A stretch of DNA of 64,000 bases from Pelobates cultripes (Eukaryota; Chordata; Amphibia; Anura; Pelobatidae). Below, one piece after another: positions 21,526 through 31,618 of this stretch (position 1 is the first letter of the stretch; the number at the start of each line of letters is the position of its first letter). A program made the position numbers and the translations under genes. The notes under the pieces are model-generated. The model did not search any database, was not told where the DNA came from, and was given only the letters and a program-made list of their open reading frames with translations. The stretch is taken from contig OW240913.1 of the NCBI GenBank assembly GCA_933207985.1, forward strand, positions 262,294,783 through 262,358,782, in the 5' to 3' direction.

Positions 21526-23190
21526 CTTATCACGCTGCTATTCATACTGGGGTTAACTGTTCGTTACTTGGTCAATTTATTTGTGGGCTTAATGTTCATC
21601 CAGTTCTACTAATACAATGCAGCGGTTACTACCATTTCTTTAAATTGAATCATACAGGTATATAATCCATTCAAAAATCCTTCAATTCCAATATACAAGA
21701 TGGTAGTACTGTTCATCCTTCTGTTACAGTAATACTGTATTGAAATGATATGTGGTGTTAAACTAATATTAGGTACGTTCAGTTGCGTTGGTTTACCAGT
21801 AAAACATGTATATATTAATCATTGCAAATACCATTCAGGTAGAGGTCATTAGCAGGTCTAATACAGGATGATATAAACAAGTGTTACTCTTTGAATTTGT
21901 GTTTTTAGGTATTCAACATTACGTTTCATTCATGTTCTTATCAAATTAAAGGCTTTACTCTGTTTCTCATTTACGTCAACAAAATTAAATTTAACACCCT
22001 CACTTAAACAAAGGGGCTTGTCTATTCACGCTGACCCTCGCAAGGTCCCCCATATGCATTCGATCATATGTTACATAACTTAATATTAAGTATGTGCTCC
22101 TGTAGGTTCAAGATATCCAACGGATGTCCAGAAGTTTTTACATCAATAGGTGACTTAGGATACAGACAAGTTGCAATACCACACCTATCAGATATATGGT
22201 GATAATATCATAATTATTATACTAACACGTCATCGTTAAGTTAAGCCACTCCTCCCTTGTACTCATAGAAGCTGCCATGGCTGGACAGCCGTGCTTATTT
22301 AACTATTTCTACAAACTGTATGTTTGTTCAGTCAGGGCAAATTTCATTACTAATACAATTCAGACATTTTATTAATACATAGCATCACAGCAATGCCTCC
22401 TTCAGCTTACGGAATTGGGTCCCTTACAAGGATATATCGATTATATAATATGATATTAAATTTGGCTCCCCAACATAGCGAAGAGTCTCAATTGACTGTA
22501 TAAATTTATGTCAGGTTCATACTTAGGCCTATACATAGGGTTAAGAATATAAATTCAAAACAGAAATAGGTGCGCTGTACCTTTTTCTGTTTTGGATTTT
22601 ATGTATGGTGTTTTATGAGCTTGTACACTTTTAGGTGCTGCTACACTTTTATTATCTTTATATTTTATATTAGCACTTTCAGCGCCTTTTATTGCTTGTC
22701 TGTTTTTTAGTTTTAAGAATATAAATGTTAACTTGTACATACATTCACTGTACATACATTAAATGTAGCCCTCATGAGGCTCATCTGCTAGAGCAGGTTT
22801 ACTTTGGTTTAGTTTTCCTAATTAGGAATTGTTGGTGGTTGGCTTCCAATACTCTTGCTAGCTCAATTACAATTCTACTGAACCTATTTGTTCACGTTTA
22901 TGGTCCATGTAAATACTGTTCATCATATATTCTTGTTTATACTGATCCTAGTTAGTTACACAATTTAGATTTTCTCCACCTATTCTACTCTCAGTTAATT
23001 TTTTCCATAGATATGTTGGTTTAGCAACTTGACTCTTGCTATGTTCATCACTTATCTACATTCATCACTTAGCTGTCCCATAAATTTTCAGGCAACACGG
23101 GCTTATATATTTGTCGGTTACCTGCCAACAAGTGTGGTTATGTGACAGGTTCATAATTCACATACTTTCAAGAGTTTCATCATAATTAGA
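21526..23190. other. Unassigned AT-rich DNA
   Basis: No gene or clear repeat end. 22550-22700 has an ataggtgcgctgtacc block loosely like the 5' end of the insertion at 57738. Confidence 0.35.
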
Positions 23191-23194
23191 ATTT

Positions 23195-23438
23195 TAACAT
23201 ATGTGCCCCGAATACAAATATTAAGGCTTTGCATGGAATTGTGGGAGGGGCTTTTTGACCTTTTTAAAGGGACTCCACACCTTCCCCTGTATCGTTCCGG
23301 GTTTATTTGTTCGGGGCACAAATAAATAAATCATAAAAGTCCCTCTTAGTGTAATCATCATATATATTTGACCTTTGTGCCCCGAACACAAATAAATATA
23401 TATAAATATATATATTATTTGTGTTCAGGGCACAAAGG

Positions 23439-23490
<52 letters not shown>
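23195..23490. repeat. Foldback of tgccccgaacacaaata units plus (AT)n
   Basis: 23370-23442 is a near-perfect palindrome: gacctttgtgccccgaac...gttcagggcacaaaggtc. Further single copies of the unit occur at 23203 (plus) and 23311 (minus). An AT microsatellite follows (23443-23488). A foldback MITE is likely. Confidence 0.6.
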
Positions 23491-23815
23491 CCATTACATC
23501 AACAGGGACTTTTTTTATGATATTGCTTTAGAAAATCCATAGACATTAATATGTTGGTCCCACCTTTGCAGCAATAACAGCTTCCATTCTTTTGGGAAGG
23601 CTTTCCACAAGATTTTTTCCTGGCATCTGCCAAAACCAGACTCGCTTAACTGCCATACAGAGAAGCATGAATCGTCACTCCACAGAACACATTTCCACTG
23701 CTGCAGAGTTCAGTGGCGGCATGTTTTACACCACTTCATCCGACACTTGACATTGTACTTGGTGATGTGAGGCTTGCATGCAGCTTCTCGGCCATGGAAT
23801 CCCTGTTAAGAGTCC
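23491..23815 (-). pseudogene. Tc1-like transposase remnant, internally deleted
   Basis: The plus strand carries the antisense of a Tc1-like transposase: gttggtcccacctttgcagc...ggaaggctttccacaag at one side, and after a jump the part gaagcatgaatcgtcactcc...catggaatccc at the other. These correspond to the C-terminal and N-terminal-central parts of the enzyme with the middle catalytic region gone. Tc1 transposases cut and paste at TA. Only about 300 bp survive and no terminal repeat pair is evident, so it is inert. The call rests on recognising this widespread vertebrate Tc1 sequence. Confidence 0.65.
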
Positions 23816-24120
23816 AGTGGGCCTGGTGCTGACAATTATGATGGGCCTAATTACAAAATCTTATTGACCAAAAACACTGAAAGAGTCCTACCTCCCAAGC
23901 ATCATGTATCTGATGGAGATCAGGTGCTGGAGGGAAATTCATAGGATGCAGCTATGAGAAAACACATACTAATGCTAATCTCACGCTTTCATCTTTCAAG
24001 TAAATCCATACTCCCTAACAGCAGTGTCCAGTAAAGCAGGAAGTCTATGGACGGGGTACAAGGGTGGGCCACTGACGCAAATCACATAACCAGAACTCCC
24101 GAAAGGGGCGAAAATACCCA
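23816..24120. other. Unassigned non-coding DNA
   Basis: No recognisable gene or repeat boundary. Confidence 0.35.
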
Positions 24121-24394
24121 AAAAGGGGGCATATCTCTGTGCCCATGTCTCTTAGTGTCTGTGTCCCCATGTATCCCAGTGTCCCCATGTAACTAGGACA
24201 CTAGGGGACATTGAGAGACATTGGGACACTGGGAGACATGGGGGCACTGAGATACTAGGGAACACTGGGAGACTTGGGGACACTGAGAACTTGGGGAAAC
24301 TGGGAGACATGGATAATTGGGGACACTGGGTGACTTTGAGACACAAGGGGACACTGGGAGACATGGGGCACTGTGATACGTAGGGGACACTGGA
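24121..24394. repeat. Minisatellite of gggagacatggggacactg-like units
   Basis: Degenerate units of about 10-20 bp (gggacactgggagac, gacatggggcactg) run directly into the hammerhead-like motif at 24395. A second array with the same unit and the same following motif lies at 29466-29760. The Ser/Pro/Val/Cys-rich frame on the minus strand is a repeat artefact. Confidence 0.8.
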
Positions 24395-24431
24395 GACTTG
24401 ATAAAGACCTGGGTACAGGTCAAGACGTTGT
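24395..24431 (+). ncRNA. Hammerhead-like motif (degenerate)
   Basis: gac, TTGATAA core, extra A, GACCT(G)/(C)AGGTC stem II, then AAGACGTTG in place of GAAACGTTG. tccaataaatctgc follows. The sister copy at 29590 keeps GAAAC. Confidence 0.35.
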
Positions 24432-25392
24432 GGTGTCCAATAAATCTGCTTAAATCTTTTTTTTTTGTATAAATAATTTTTTATTATTTCCTTATAATTT
24501 ACAAATACATATAAACATTTAATATTTATAGACCTCACAAATGAAATTTATATAAATTAGCATCAAATACTATCAGAATCATAAGAAGGTCCAAAATGAC
24601 AAACAACATAAAACACATAACATGACAATGTACCAGTCACCATAGTATTTATCCATTAAAATAATTACATCTAACATTAGAAAGGAAGACATAGAGTTTA
24701 GTAACCATATAAATTATTTGGCATAAGAAGATTTGAATATGAAATACCTCATAATAAAGAGTTAATTTCTATAGCTTTTTTTTTTTGTTAACTCAAATAA
24801 CATATTCAATCAAGATCAGTCAGTCTATCCATCCATTCTTCTATCCAGCTATTGTTCTGATTAGCCTTTTTATTAATCCATTTAAGGCCCTGTTCCATTT
24901 TACACTGGAATATTATTTGATTTTTTAAAATTGGCCAACAAACAAATGCATTTCATTTCCAATATCTGGCCAAAAGTAGTTTTGTTGCCACAAAAAATTG
25001 TTTGTTATTAAGGCTTGAGAAAATAAGGGTTTGGCTGCACTCACCTACACATGCTAAATTAGGGTGCTGCTGGGGGCCAATTTAGCAGACAGAGTAGGAC
25101 CTGCCTAAGATGGGGTACATTGACGTTGTGGCAGGCTTATGCAATGTATGATCATATACTGTAACTAAACCCCCATTATATTTTTTTTGCCTAGATTAGG
25201 TGTTTTTAATAAAACTGAAAATTGTTCAGCATTAAAATGACTGTTTAGTAGATAAGCGAGTGCGCTGGATTTTCATTTTCACTGTTATTAAGGCTTGTCT
25301 AGGGTGTAGAACCGGCCAATTTAAATGTAGAATTGCTATTTCAATTCTTTTATCAATTTTGAATTTCCCCAGGGCCTGGAGTTTTTCGAAAG

Positions 25393-27714
25393 CTATAATC
25401 CATAAATTAGCTGCAACTTCACATTTCCACCATAATCTGCCTCAACATTATCACATCTCCAGCATTTAATAACATTATTATGAGAAAACTTGGAAATTTT
25501 TTGTGGGTCAGGATACCAAAAATGTATCACTTTGTATTGATTCTCAACTTTATTAATACAATGTATAGCTTGACTAAATCTCCTTATTGCCGCCAACCAA
25601 TCTTTCTCACATATAATAATCTGCAAAAGCTTAGCCCATTTATTCATATACTTATTTTTCAAGCCCGATGTTAAACAAGATATTAAAGCATATGATTTAG
25701 CCATTAACTTGGGGATTGTGTGTTTGCAAAATATCTTATTTAGAATTGTCATTAACTGTACTTCTCCTTTCATGAGGGAATTTTGTAAAAAACCTTTTAC
25801 CCTAAGATAAGAAAACAACTCTTTATGAGGTAAAGCATACTCAAGATTCAAACTTGGGAAGGTTTTCATTATCCCATCTTTATATAAGTCTGAAACCTTA
25901 TCAATGCCTCGACCTTTCCAAGTAGCTAATGATAGATCTTGGATATTATTTTCCAAAACTTTAATACTGAGACTTTTTATAATTTTTTTATTCCCTCCCA
26001 TCTTGTTCTTTAAAAAAGACCAACAAACTTTCCAAGATGACCAATGATAAAACAATTCTCTCCTAATTCCTTCCAGTTCGGGTAATGAATATTCCATAAT
26101 AAACAAGAGAGATCTTTTATCTGAGTCTGATAGCTCTCTATATGATACGAGCATTCATCAGCAGCCGCTGGAATTTGCATCAAATAAATGTGGCTAATTA
26201 TATTTGCATAATAATATTTTTTCAAAACAGGCATACCAAGCCCCCCCTCTTTTTTACTTTATATGTCATATGCCGATTATTAATACAAGGTTTTTTCCCA
26301 TGCCAGATAAATCTGGAGATACTTGTCTGAGCCATAGTTAGCCAGCTATCCGGTATTTGAATGGGGAGGTGTCTAAATATATATAGCCATTTTGGGATGA
26401 TATAAGCCTTTATCGCATTTATCCTACCAATCCACGACAGAGACATAGTATTCCATCCTTTAAGTGTATAATTCATCTCTTTTAATAAGGCCATAAAATT
26501 TCTTTCCATTATATTATTAACGTCTAGTGACATTTTAATTCCCAAATATATAAATTCTGTATCTGTCCATACAAAATCATAACTTTGTTGCAAAAGTTAA
26601 TACCCATAATTACGGTTTTATTTGTATTTAATTTGTAATTAGAAAATATTGAATATGCATTAATCACTTCCATCAAAGATGGCAGGGATTTTTGAGAATC
26701 CGTAAGTGTCACCAATATGTCGTCAGCATACATACTAATCTTTATTCCTCCCTTAGAGATAGGGTAACCATGTATATTGTTACTTTCTCTTATCTTACCT
26801 GCTAATATTTCTATTGTTAGAATGTAAAGTAATGGTGACAATGGGCAGCCTTGTCTAGTCCCATTTCCAAGGACAAACCAGTCAGCACAAATATGTTGAC
26901 CAATGGTTCTAGCTATAGGAGTGCTATATAAAGCTTTAACTGCCTTACGAAACTGTTCTCCAAAACCATATAATTCTAAAATCTGCAACAAAAAGCCCAA
27001 ATCCACTCGATCAAAAGCTTTTTCTGCATCTAAAGCAAGGATGACTAGTTCTTTTTTAGCCAAATCTAGGATATCAATTATTTTCCTTATGTTATTTACT
27101 GAACTACATCCAGGGACAAATCCCACTTGGTCTTTAAAAACCACTGATTCAATAATTTTTTTAAGTCTGGCAGCAATAATGGATGAAAAAATCTTTGCGT
27201 CTGTATTAATTAAAGATATCGGCCTATAATTTTTTACATATGAAGGGTCTTTATAATGTTTAGGGACGGGAAGAATATTAGCAGCAAGAAATTCAGCAGG
27301 ACATTTGGCCAACCTAATAAAGTCATTGAAATCTTGTGTCATATCCGTTACAATTTTATCCTTAAAAGTTTTATAAAAGGATTCCCTGAACCCATCAGGT
27401 CCTGGGGCTTTTTTTTTCTTAAGTGCATCAATAGCTTTTGAGACCTCTGATTCCTCAAAATCTCTATCTAACAATTCCTGTTGTTTTTTATTCATAGTAG
27501 GTATGTTAAGACCCTTGATAAAATTTATCAAACTTTCTAATTTGGTGTTATTAGCACTATTATTTAAAGATTTATAATAATCATTAAATATCTGTCCAAT
27601 ATCTTTAGGGGCTTTGTATATCTTATCTTTATGTATTATTTTATCAATCCAACGCAAGGCTTGCCATTTTTTCAATTTATTGGTCAGCATTTTATCTATT
27701 TGATTGCTTTTCAT
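25393..27714 (-). pseudogene. L1-type ORF2: reverse transcriptase and C-terminal domain
   Basis: The first frame (26524-27714) has RT blocks: APGPDGFRESFYKTF, NYRPISLINTDAKIFSSII, VGFVPGCSSVNNIRKIIDI, VILALDAEKAFDRVDLGFLL (first Asp), LGNGTRQGCPLSPLLYIL and the catalytic SMYADDILVTL. A second frame (26222-26593) continues with YLGIKMSLD and LSWIGRINAIKAYIIPKWLY, the typical L1 region after RT. A third (25393-26154) reaches the C-terminal Cys motif start, KCWRCDN. The enzyme would copy L1 RNA at nicked DNA. At least two frameshifts break it. The upstream endonuclease is absent, and a Tc1 sits just before the RT. Confidence 0.9.
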
Positions 27715-27715
27715 A

Positions 27716-29094
27716 CAGGGAGTGCAGAATTATTAGGCAAATTAGTATTTTGACCACATTATCCTCTTTATGCATGTTGTCTTACTCCAAGCTGTATAGG
27801 CTCGAAAGCCTACTACCAATTAAGCATATTAGGTGATGTGCATCTCTGTAATGAGAAGGGGTGTGGTCTAATGACATCAACACCCTATATCAGGTGTGCA
27901 TAATTATTAGGCAACTTCCTTTCCTTTGGCAAAATGGGTCAAAAGAAGGATTTGACAGGCTCAGAAAAGTCAAAAATAGTGAGATATCTTGCAGAGGGAT
28001 GCAGCACTCTTAAAATTGCAAAGCTTCTGAAGCGTGATCATCGAACAATCAAGCGTTTCATTCAAAATAGTCAACAGGGTCGCAAGAAGCGTGTGGAAAA
28101 ACCAAGGCGCAAAATAACTGCCCATGAACTGAGAAAAGTCAAGCGTGCAGCTGCCACGATGCCACTTGCCACCAGTTTGGCCATATTTCAGAGCTGCAAC
28201 ATCACTGGAGTGCCCAAAAGCACAAGGTGTGCAATACTCAGAGACATGGCCAAGGTAAGAAAGGCTGAAAGACGACCACCACTGAACAAGACACACAAGC
28301 TGAAACGTCAAGACTGGGCCAAGAAATATCTCAAGACTGATTTTTCTAAGGTTTTATGGACTGATGAAATGAGAGTGAGTCTTGATGGGCCAGATGGATG
28401 GGCCCGTGGCTGGATTGGTAAAGGGCAGAGAGCTCCAGTCCGACTCAGACACCAGCAAGGTGGAGGTGGAGTACTGGTTTGGGCTGGTATCATCAAAGAT
28501 GAGCTTGTGGGGCCTTTTCGGGTTGAGGATGGAGTCAAGCTCAACTCCCAGTCCTACTGCCAGTTCCTGGAAGACACCTTCTTCAAGCAGTGGTACAGGA
28601 AGAAGTCTGCATCCTTCAAGAAAAACATGATTTTCATGCAGGACAATGCTCCATCACACGCGTCCAAGTACTCCACAGCGTGGCTGGCAAGAAAGGGTAT
28701 AAAAGAAGAAAATCTAATGACATGGCCTCCTTGTTCACCTGATCTGAACCCCATTGAGAACCTGTGGTCCATCATCAAATGTGAGATTTACAAGGAGGGA
28801 AAACAGTACACCTCTCTGAACAGTGTCTGGGAGGCTGTGGTTGCTGCTGCACGCAATGTTGATGGTGAACAGATCAAAACACTGACAGAATCCATGGATG
28901 GCAGGCTTTTGAGTGTCCTTGCAAAGAAAGGTGGCTATATTGGTCACTAATTTGTTTTTGTTTTGTTTTTGAATGTCAGAAATGTATATTTGTGAATGTT
29001 GAGATGTTATATTGGTTTCACTGGTAATAATAAAAAATTGAAATGGGTATATATTTGTTTTTTGTTAAGTTGCCTAATAATTCTGCACTCCCTG
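27716..29094 (+). mobile_element. Complete Tc1-like transposon, possibly intact
   Basis: 1379 bp with matching ends: CAGGGAGTGCAGAATTATTA at the left and its exact complement at the right. It is flanked by TA on both sides (27714-27715 and 29095-29096), the Tc1/mariner target duplication. A further aattattaggcaact copy lies inside the left end (27904-27918), the double-repeat layout of Tc1 elements. It carries one uninterrupted transposase. It sits in the dead L1, so it is younger than that copy. Confidence 0.95.
27934..28950 (+). CDS. Tc1-like transposase, full length
   Basis: 338 residues with no stop or frameshift, the usual Tc1 length. Residues 1-60 form the first helix-turn-helix (LAEGCSTLKIAKLLKRDHRTIKRFI). 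A second DNA-binding part lies at about 61-120, with GRKKR and RRK basic stretches that may act as nuclear signal. The DDE catalytic core follows: Asp in VLWTDEMRVS (near 143), Asp in FMQDNAPSH (near 233), and Glu in PDLNPIENLWSIIK (near 268), giving the DD34E spacing of Tc1. The enzyme binds the terminal repeats, excises the element and inserts it at TA. The start Met is preceded by the left terminal region with no earlier in-frame candidate seen. Whether it is expressed cannot be judged from sequence. Confidence 0.95.
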   Translation: MGQKKDLTGSEKSKIVRYLAEGCSTLKIAKLLKRDHRTIKRFIQNSQQGRKKRVEKPRRKITAHELRKVKRAAATMPLATSLAIFQSCNITGVPKSTRCAILRDMAKVRKAERRPPLNKTHKLKRQDWAKKYLKTDFSKVLWTDEMRVSLDGPDGWARGWIGKGQRAPVRLRHQQGGGGVLVWAGIIKDELVGPFRVEDGVKLNSQSYCQFLEDTFFKQWYRKKSASFKKNMIFMQDNAPSHASKYSTAWLARKGIKEENLMTWPPCSPDLNPIENLWSIIKCEIYKEGKQYTSLNSVWEAVVAAARNVDGEQIKTLTESMDGRLLSVLAKKGGYIGH

Positions 29095-29096
29095 TA

Positions 29097-29413
29097 TAAT
29101 ACTCATCTTGTGGGGAGTTTTGAAGGTGCCTGCTTCCCTCTCAGTTCCCAAACGTTCAGACACTTTCTCCAAACACTCTGCGAGCTTGCTCTATTTATTG
29201 CTGCATCCTTTAATTAACTCAGCCTCTTTGGGTGTTTTTCCGTCTGCCTGTCACTTCTTAGACTTTTGAAGAATTCTCTTGTACAACTGCTTTTCTAGCA
29301 CGCTGCCCTTAGCATAGCTCCGCTTGCTTCCTCGTCTGTCTCGCCATGCTCGTTCAGATCGCGCCACCGGAAGCGTGTGTACGTCCTACGTCATTGCTCC
29401 TCCTTGTTTTTTG
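29097..29413 (-). other. Probable L1 5' leader
   Basis: Lies between the Tc1 end and the right target duplication and contains no clear protein. GC content rises toward the 29413 edge (gcgccaccggaagcgtg), as LINE promoters often do. Inferred from position. Confidence 0.5.
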
Positions 29414-29465
29414 AAATCTGCTTAAATCTATCACAGGGAGTGCCTGAGATTTTTTTATTTTATAC

Positions 29466-29760
29466 TAGGGGACACGTGGGGGCACTATGAGACATGTGGA
29501 CACTGGGAGACTAGGGTACTCTGGGAGACTAGGGTACACTGAGACACTCTGATACATAGGGGGCACTGTGATACATAGGGGACACTGGAGACTTGATAAA
29601 GACCTGGGTACAGGTTGAAACACTGCGGTGCCCAATAAACCTGCTTATATCTATCAGAACACTGCAGAGGCTGCAGTGTCCCCATGTCTCACAGTGTCCC
29701 CTAGTGTCTCAGTGTCCCCTAGTGTCTGTGTCCCCATGTCTCCCTGCAGCCTTTCCCCCC
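29466..29760. repeat. Second minisatellite array with hammerhead-like motif
   Basis: Units such as gggagactagggtacactg and gtgatacataggg lead into the motif at 29590-29632, then gcccaataaacctgcttatatc, then further tgtccccatgtctc units. It parallels 24121-24457, so the L1 split a tandem pair of the same unit. Confidence 0.75.
29590..29632 (+). ncRNA. Hammerhead-like motif
   Basis: gac, TTGATAA, extra A, GACCTG/CAGGTT stem II, then GAAACACTGCGG. Core GAAAC is kept; CTGANGA is altered at two places. cccaataaacc follows about 12 bases on. Confidence 0.4.
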
Positions 29761-30590
29761 ATCCCTCACTTACCTAAGCTTTGGCTGTCTCTGCAGGCTC
29801 GGAGCTTCTGTCTGGACTCTTTGTGCAGAGCTGATCCCACACGGATCAGTGAGTAGAGAGAGGCAGGGAGGGAGATGCTGTAACTTCTTATCTCTGCCTC
29901 TTTCCACACAAAGAGTCCCCCTACTGGTTGGTGCTGGTATTGCAGAATAATTTCTGTTTATACTGAGACTGACATTTGTATTGCCGGTATTACTGCAATA
30001 CCGGCACTGGCTAGGCAGCCTCAACTACCTGAGAAATACCTGGCAACCCTAAGAGTAGTGTGTAGTGTTATTTATTTATTTATTTTTTTAATCGAAGGGC
30101 CTATTCAATGGGCTTGAGCCTGGAGCTGCAGCTCCACCAGCCACTATGTTAATCCGGCCCTGTGTGGAGCTCCCCTCACACAGATAATGTGCTGATATTA
30201 ATGCCAGTGGAAGTTTAGAGTTCTATCAGCATAACTTTGGCAACTTTTACACCCTATGCAGCTCAGCTCAGTACCTTTGGTGGTCTTCCACACATACAGC
30301 CACAGATGGCAGCGTAATGAAATGCTGTGCTATGCATTGCCAGCACACGTATAGTGCACACATAAAGGAAGGAGGTAGGCACATAATTTATTACCTGGAA
30401 AGGCCTTATCCACGAGGAGCAGCTTACGTTAATTCTACACACAGCTCCATAATGGACCGCTTTCTAGTGACGTTATGCATTGCTACAGTGTGAGCCACCT
30501 GGAGCTGTGTGCAGAACTCTGTGTCGCTCAGATCAGTAGTGCAGTGGGGGCAGGTGGTGGGCCGGATGCCTGTTTTTATTATTCAAAAAA
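29761..30590. other. Unassigned non-coding DNA
   Basis: No gene found. 30060-30160 contains an aatccggccctg block, possibly an old hAT end. Confidence 0.35.
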
Positions 30591-30876
30591 ATTACAAAGA
30601 ACCCTTAGCACAACAACTCATGGCAAAAAAAAATATTTTTTTATTTAATATATTTAATATACCAAACAATTATGGGCAAAGAAGGCAACAGCTGAAACAT
30701 TGGGGAGTTTTGGTGTTCAGCCCTAGGTCAGTACATATCTGTTTGCACTTTATTAATGTTTACTTAGGGTGTATACCTTTGTAGGTTATGCACTTTATAC
30801 CTTATATTAATGGTTTGGTGTATTAAATAAAATATTTTTTTTGGCATGAATTGGTGTGCTTTGGGTTCTTTATAAT
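30591..30876. repeat. Foldback unit with hammerhead-like motif in the loop
   Basis: Arms 30591-30649 and 30821-30876 are inverted copies (acaaagaaccc...catggcaaaaaaa against ttttttggcatg...gggttctttat). Between them, gaaggcaacagctgaaacattggg (30678-30701) resembles the GAAAC half of the hammerhead-like motif with a short GGC/GCT stem. The layout repeats that of 2259-2561. No target duplication was seen. Confidence 0.55.
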
Positions 30877-30965
30877 TTTCATGTATGGTCTTGGTGTGGT
30901 AACAAGACTATTTTCCCATTTGTAGCACCCTGTTTTCATTACCGCATGATACACTGGGTTATCAG

Positions 30966-31610
30966 CAGTGACATACCTACCACAGTGTGACCGTGGGCCA
31001 GTCGGTGGGTACAGCCATTTCACATATAAGGGGCCCAAGCCACCTGAGGGCCCCGCGAGCCTGGGCCCCTTACATGTACACAGAACTGGTCTGGATGATT
31101 TTTTGACCTCCCTCCCGGGTCTTTGTAGATCTGCGCAGTAGGATGGGGCAAGAGGCTCTCTGCCTTCACCTCCGCGACTGTCCGAGTACCGGCTTTCAGA
31201 GCATTGCCGCGGTAACAATGGTAATGCTCGATTCCACGTGGTGCTGGGACTCGCAGAAAGAGGCTGCCGAGGTGAAACCAGAGAGCATTTACAGCACCAC
31301 CGGACCACCAGGGAGTATGCTGCCCCTTCCCTGGATACTGGTAGAAAACAGGGAGGGCAGGGGGCCTCTACATGCCCTATCCTACCCAGCAAACACACAC
31401 ACACAAACATGAGGAGGCTGGGATGTAGGCAATGACACACATGGAGGGGCTGGGGGGTGAAATGCATGGAGGGGCTAAGGGGGAATGACACACATAGGGG
31501 GCAGGGGGAATAGATTCATGCAACAGCTGGGGGGGTATGCAACGAATGGGTTGGAGGGAGTTCAGGGCAATTTTTGTACCGTGGTCCAGTGATTTCTAGT
31601 TATGCCCCTG
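30966..31610. mobile_element. hAT-like non-autonomous element
   Basis: Starts CAGTGACATACCTACCA and ends with the complement of CAGGGGCATAACTAGAAAT. Flanking octamers gttatcag (30958-30965) and gttacaag (31611-31618) match at 6 of 8. GC-rich interior; no transposase. Confidence 0.65.
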
Positions 31611-31618
31611 GTTACAAG

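Larger units (their letters stand above)
24458..29413 (-). mobile_element. L1-type LINE with 16-bp target duplication, interrupted by Tc1
   Basis: aaatctgcttaaatct occurs at 24442-24457 and 29414-29429, a perfect 16-bp direct repeat. Between them a minus-strand L1 starts with a T tract (its poly-A end) at 24458, has a 3' region to 25390, ORF2 RT and C-terminus (25393-27714), then the Tc1 element (27716-29094), then about 320 bp (29097-29413) that looks like 5' leader. ORF1 and the endonuclease are absent, so the copy lost its middle or arose deleted. It landed inside the repeat unit that also holds the 24121 minisatellite. Confidence 0.88.

Noticed and set aside
24152..24538. 128-residue minus-strand frame with repeated SQCP-like units
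   Set aside because: Translation of the minisatellite; interrupted by the L1 boundary.
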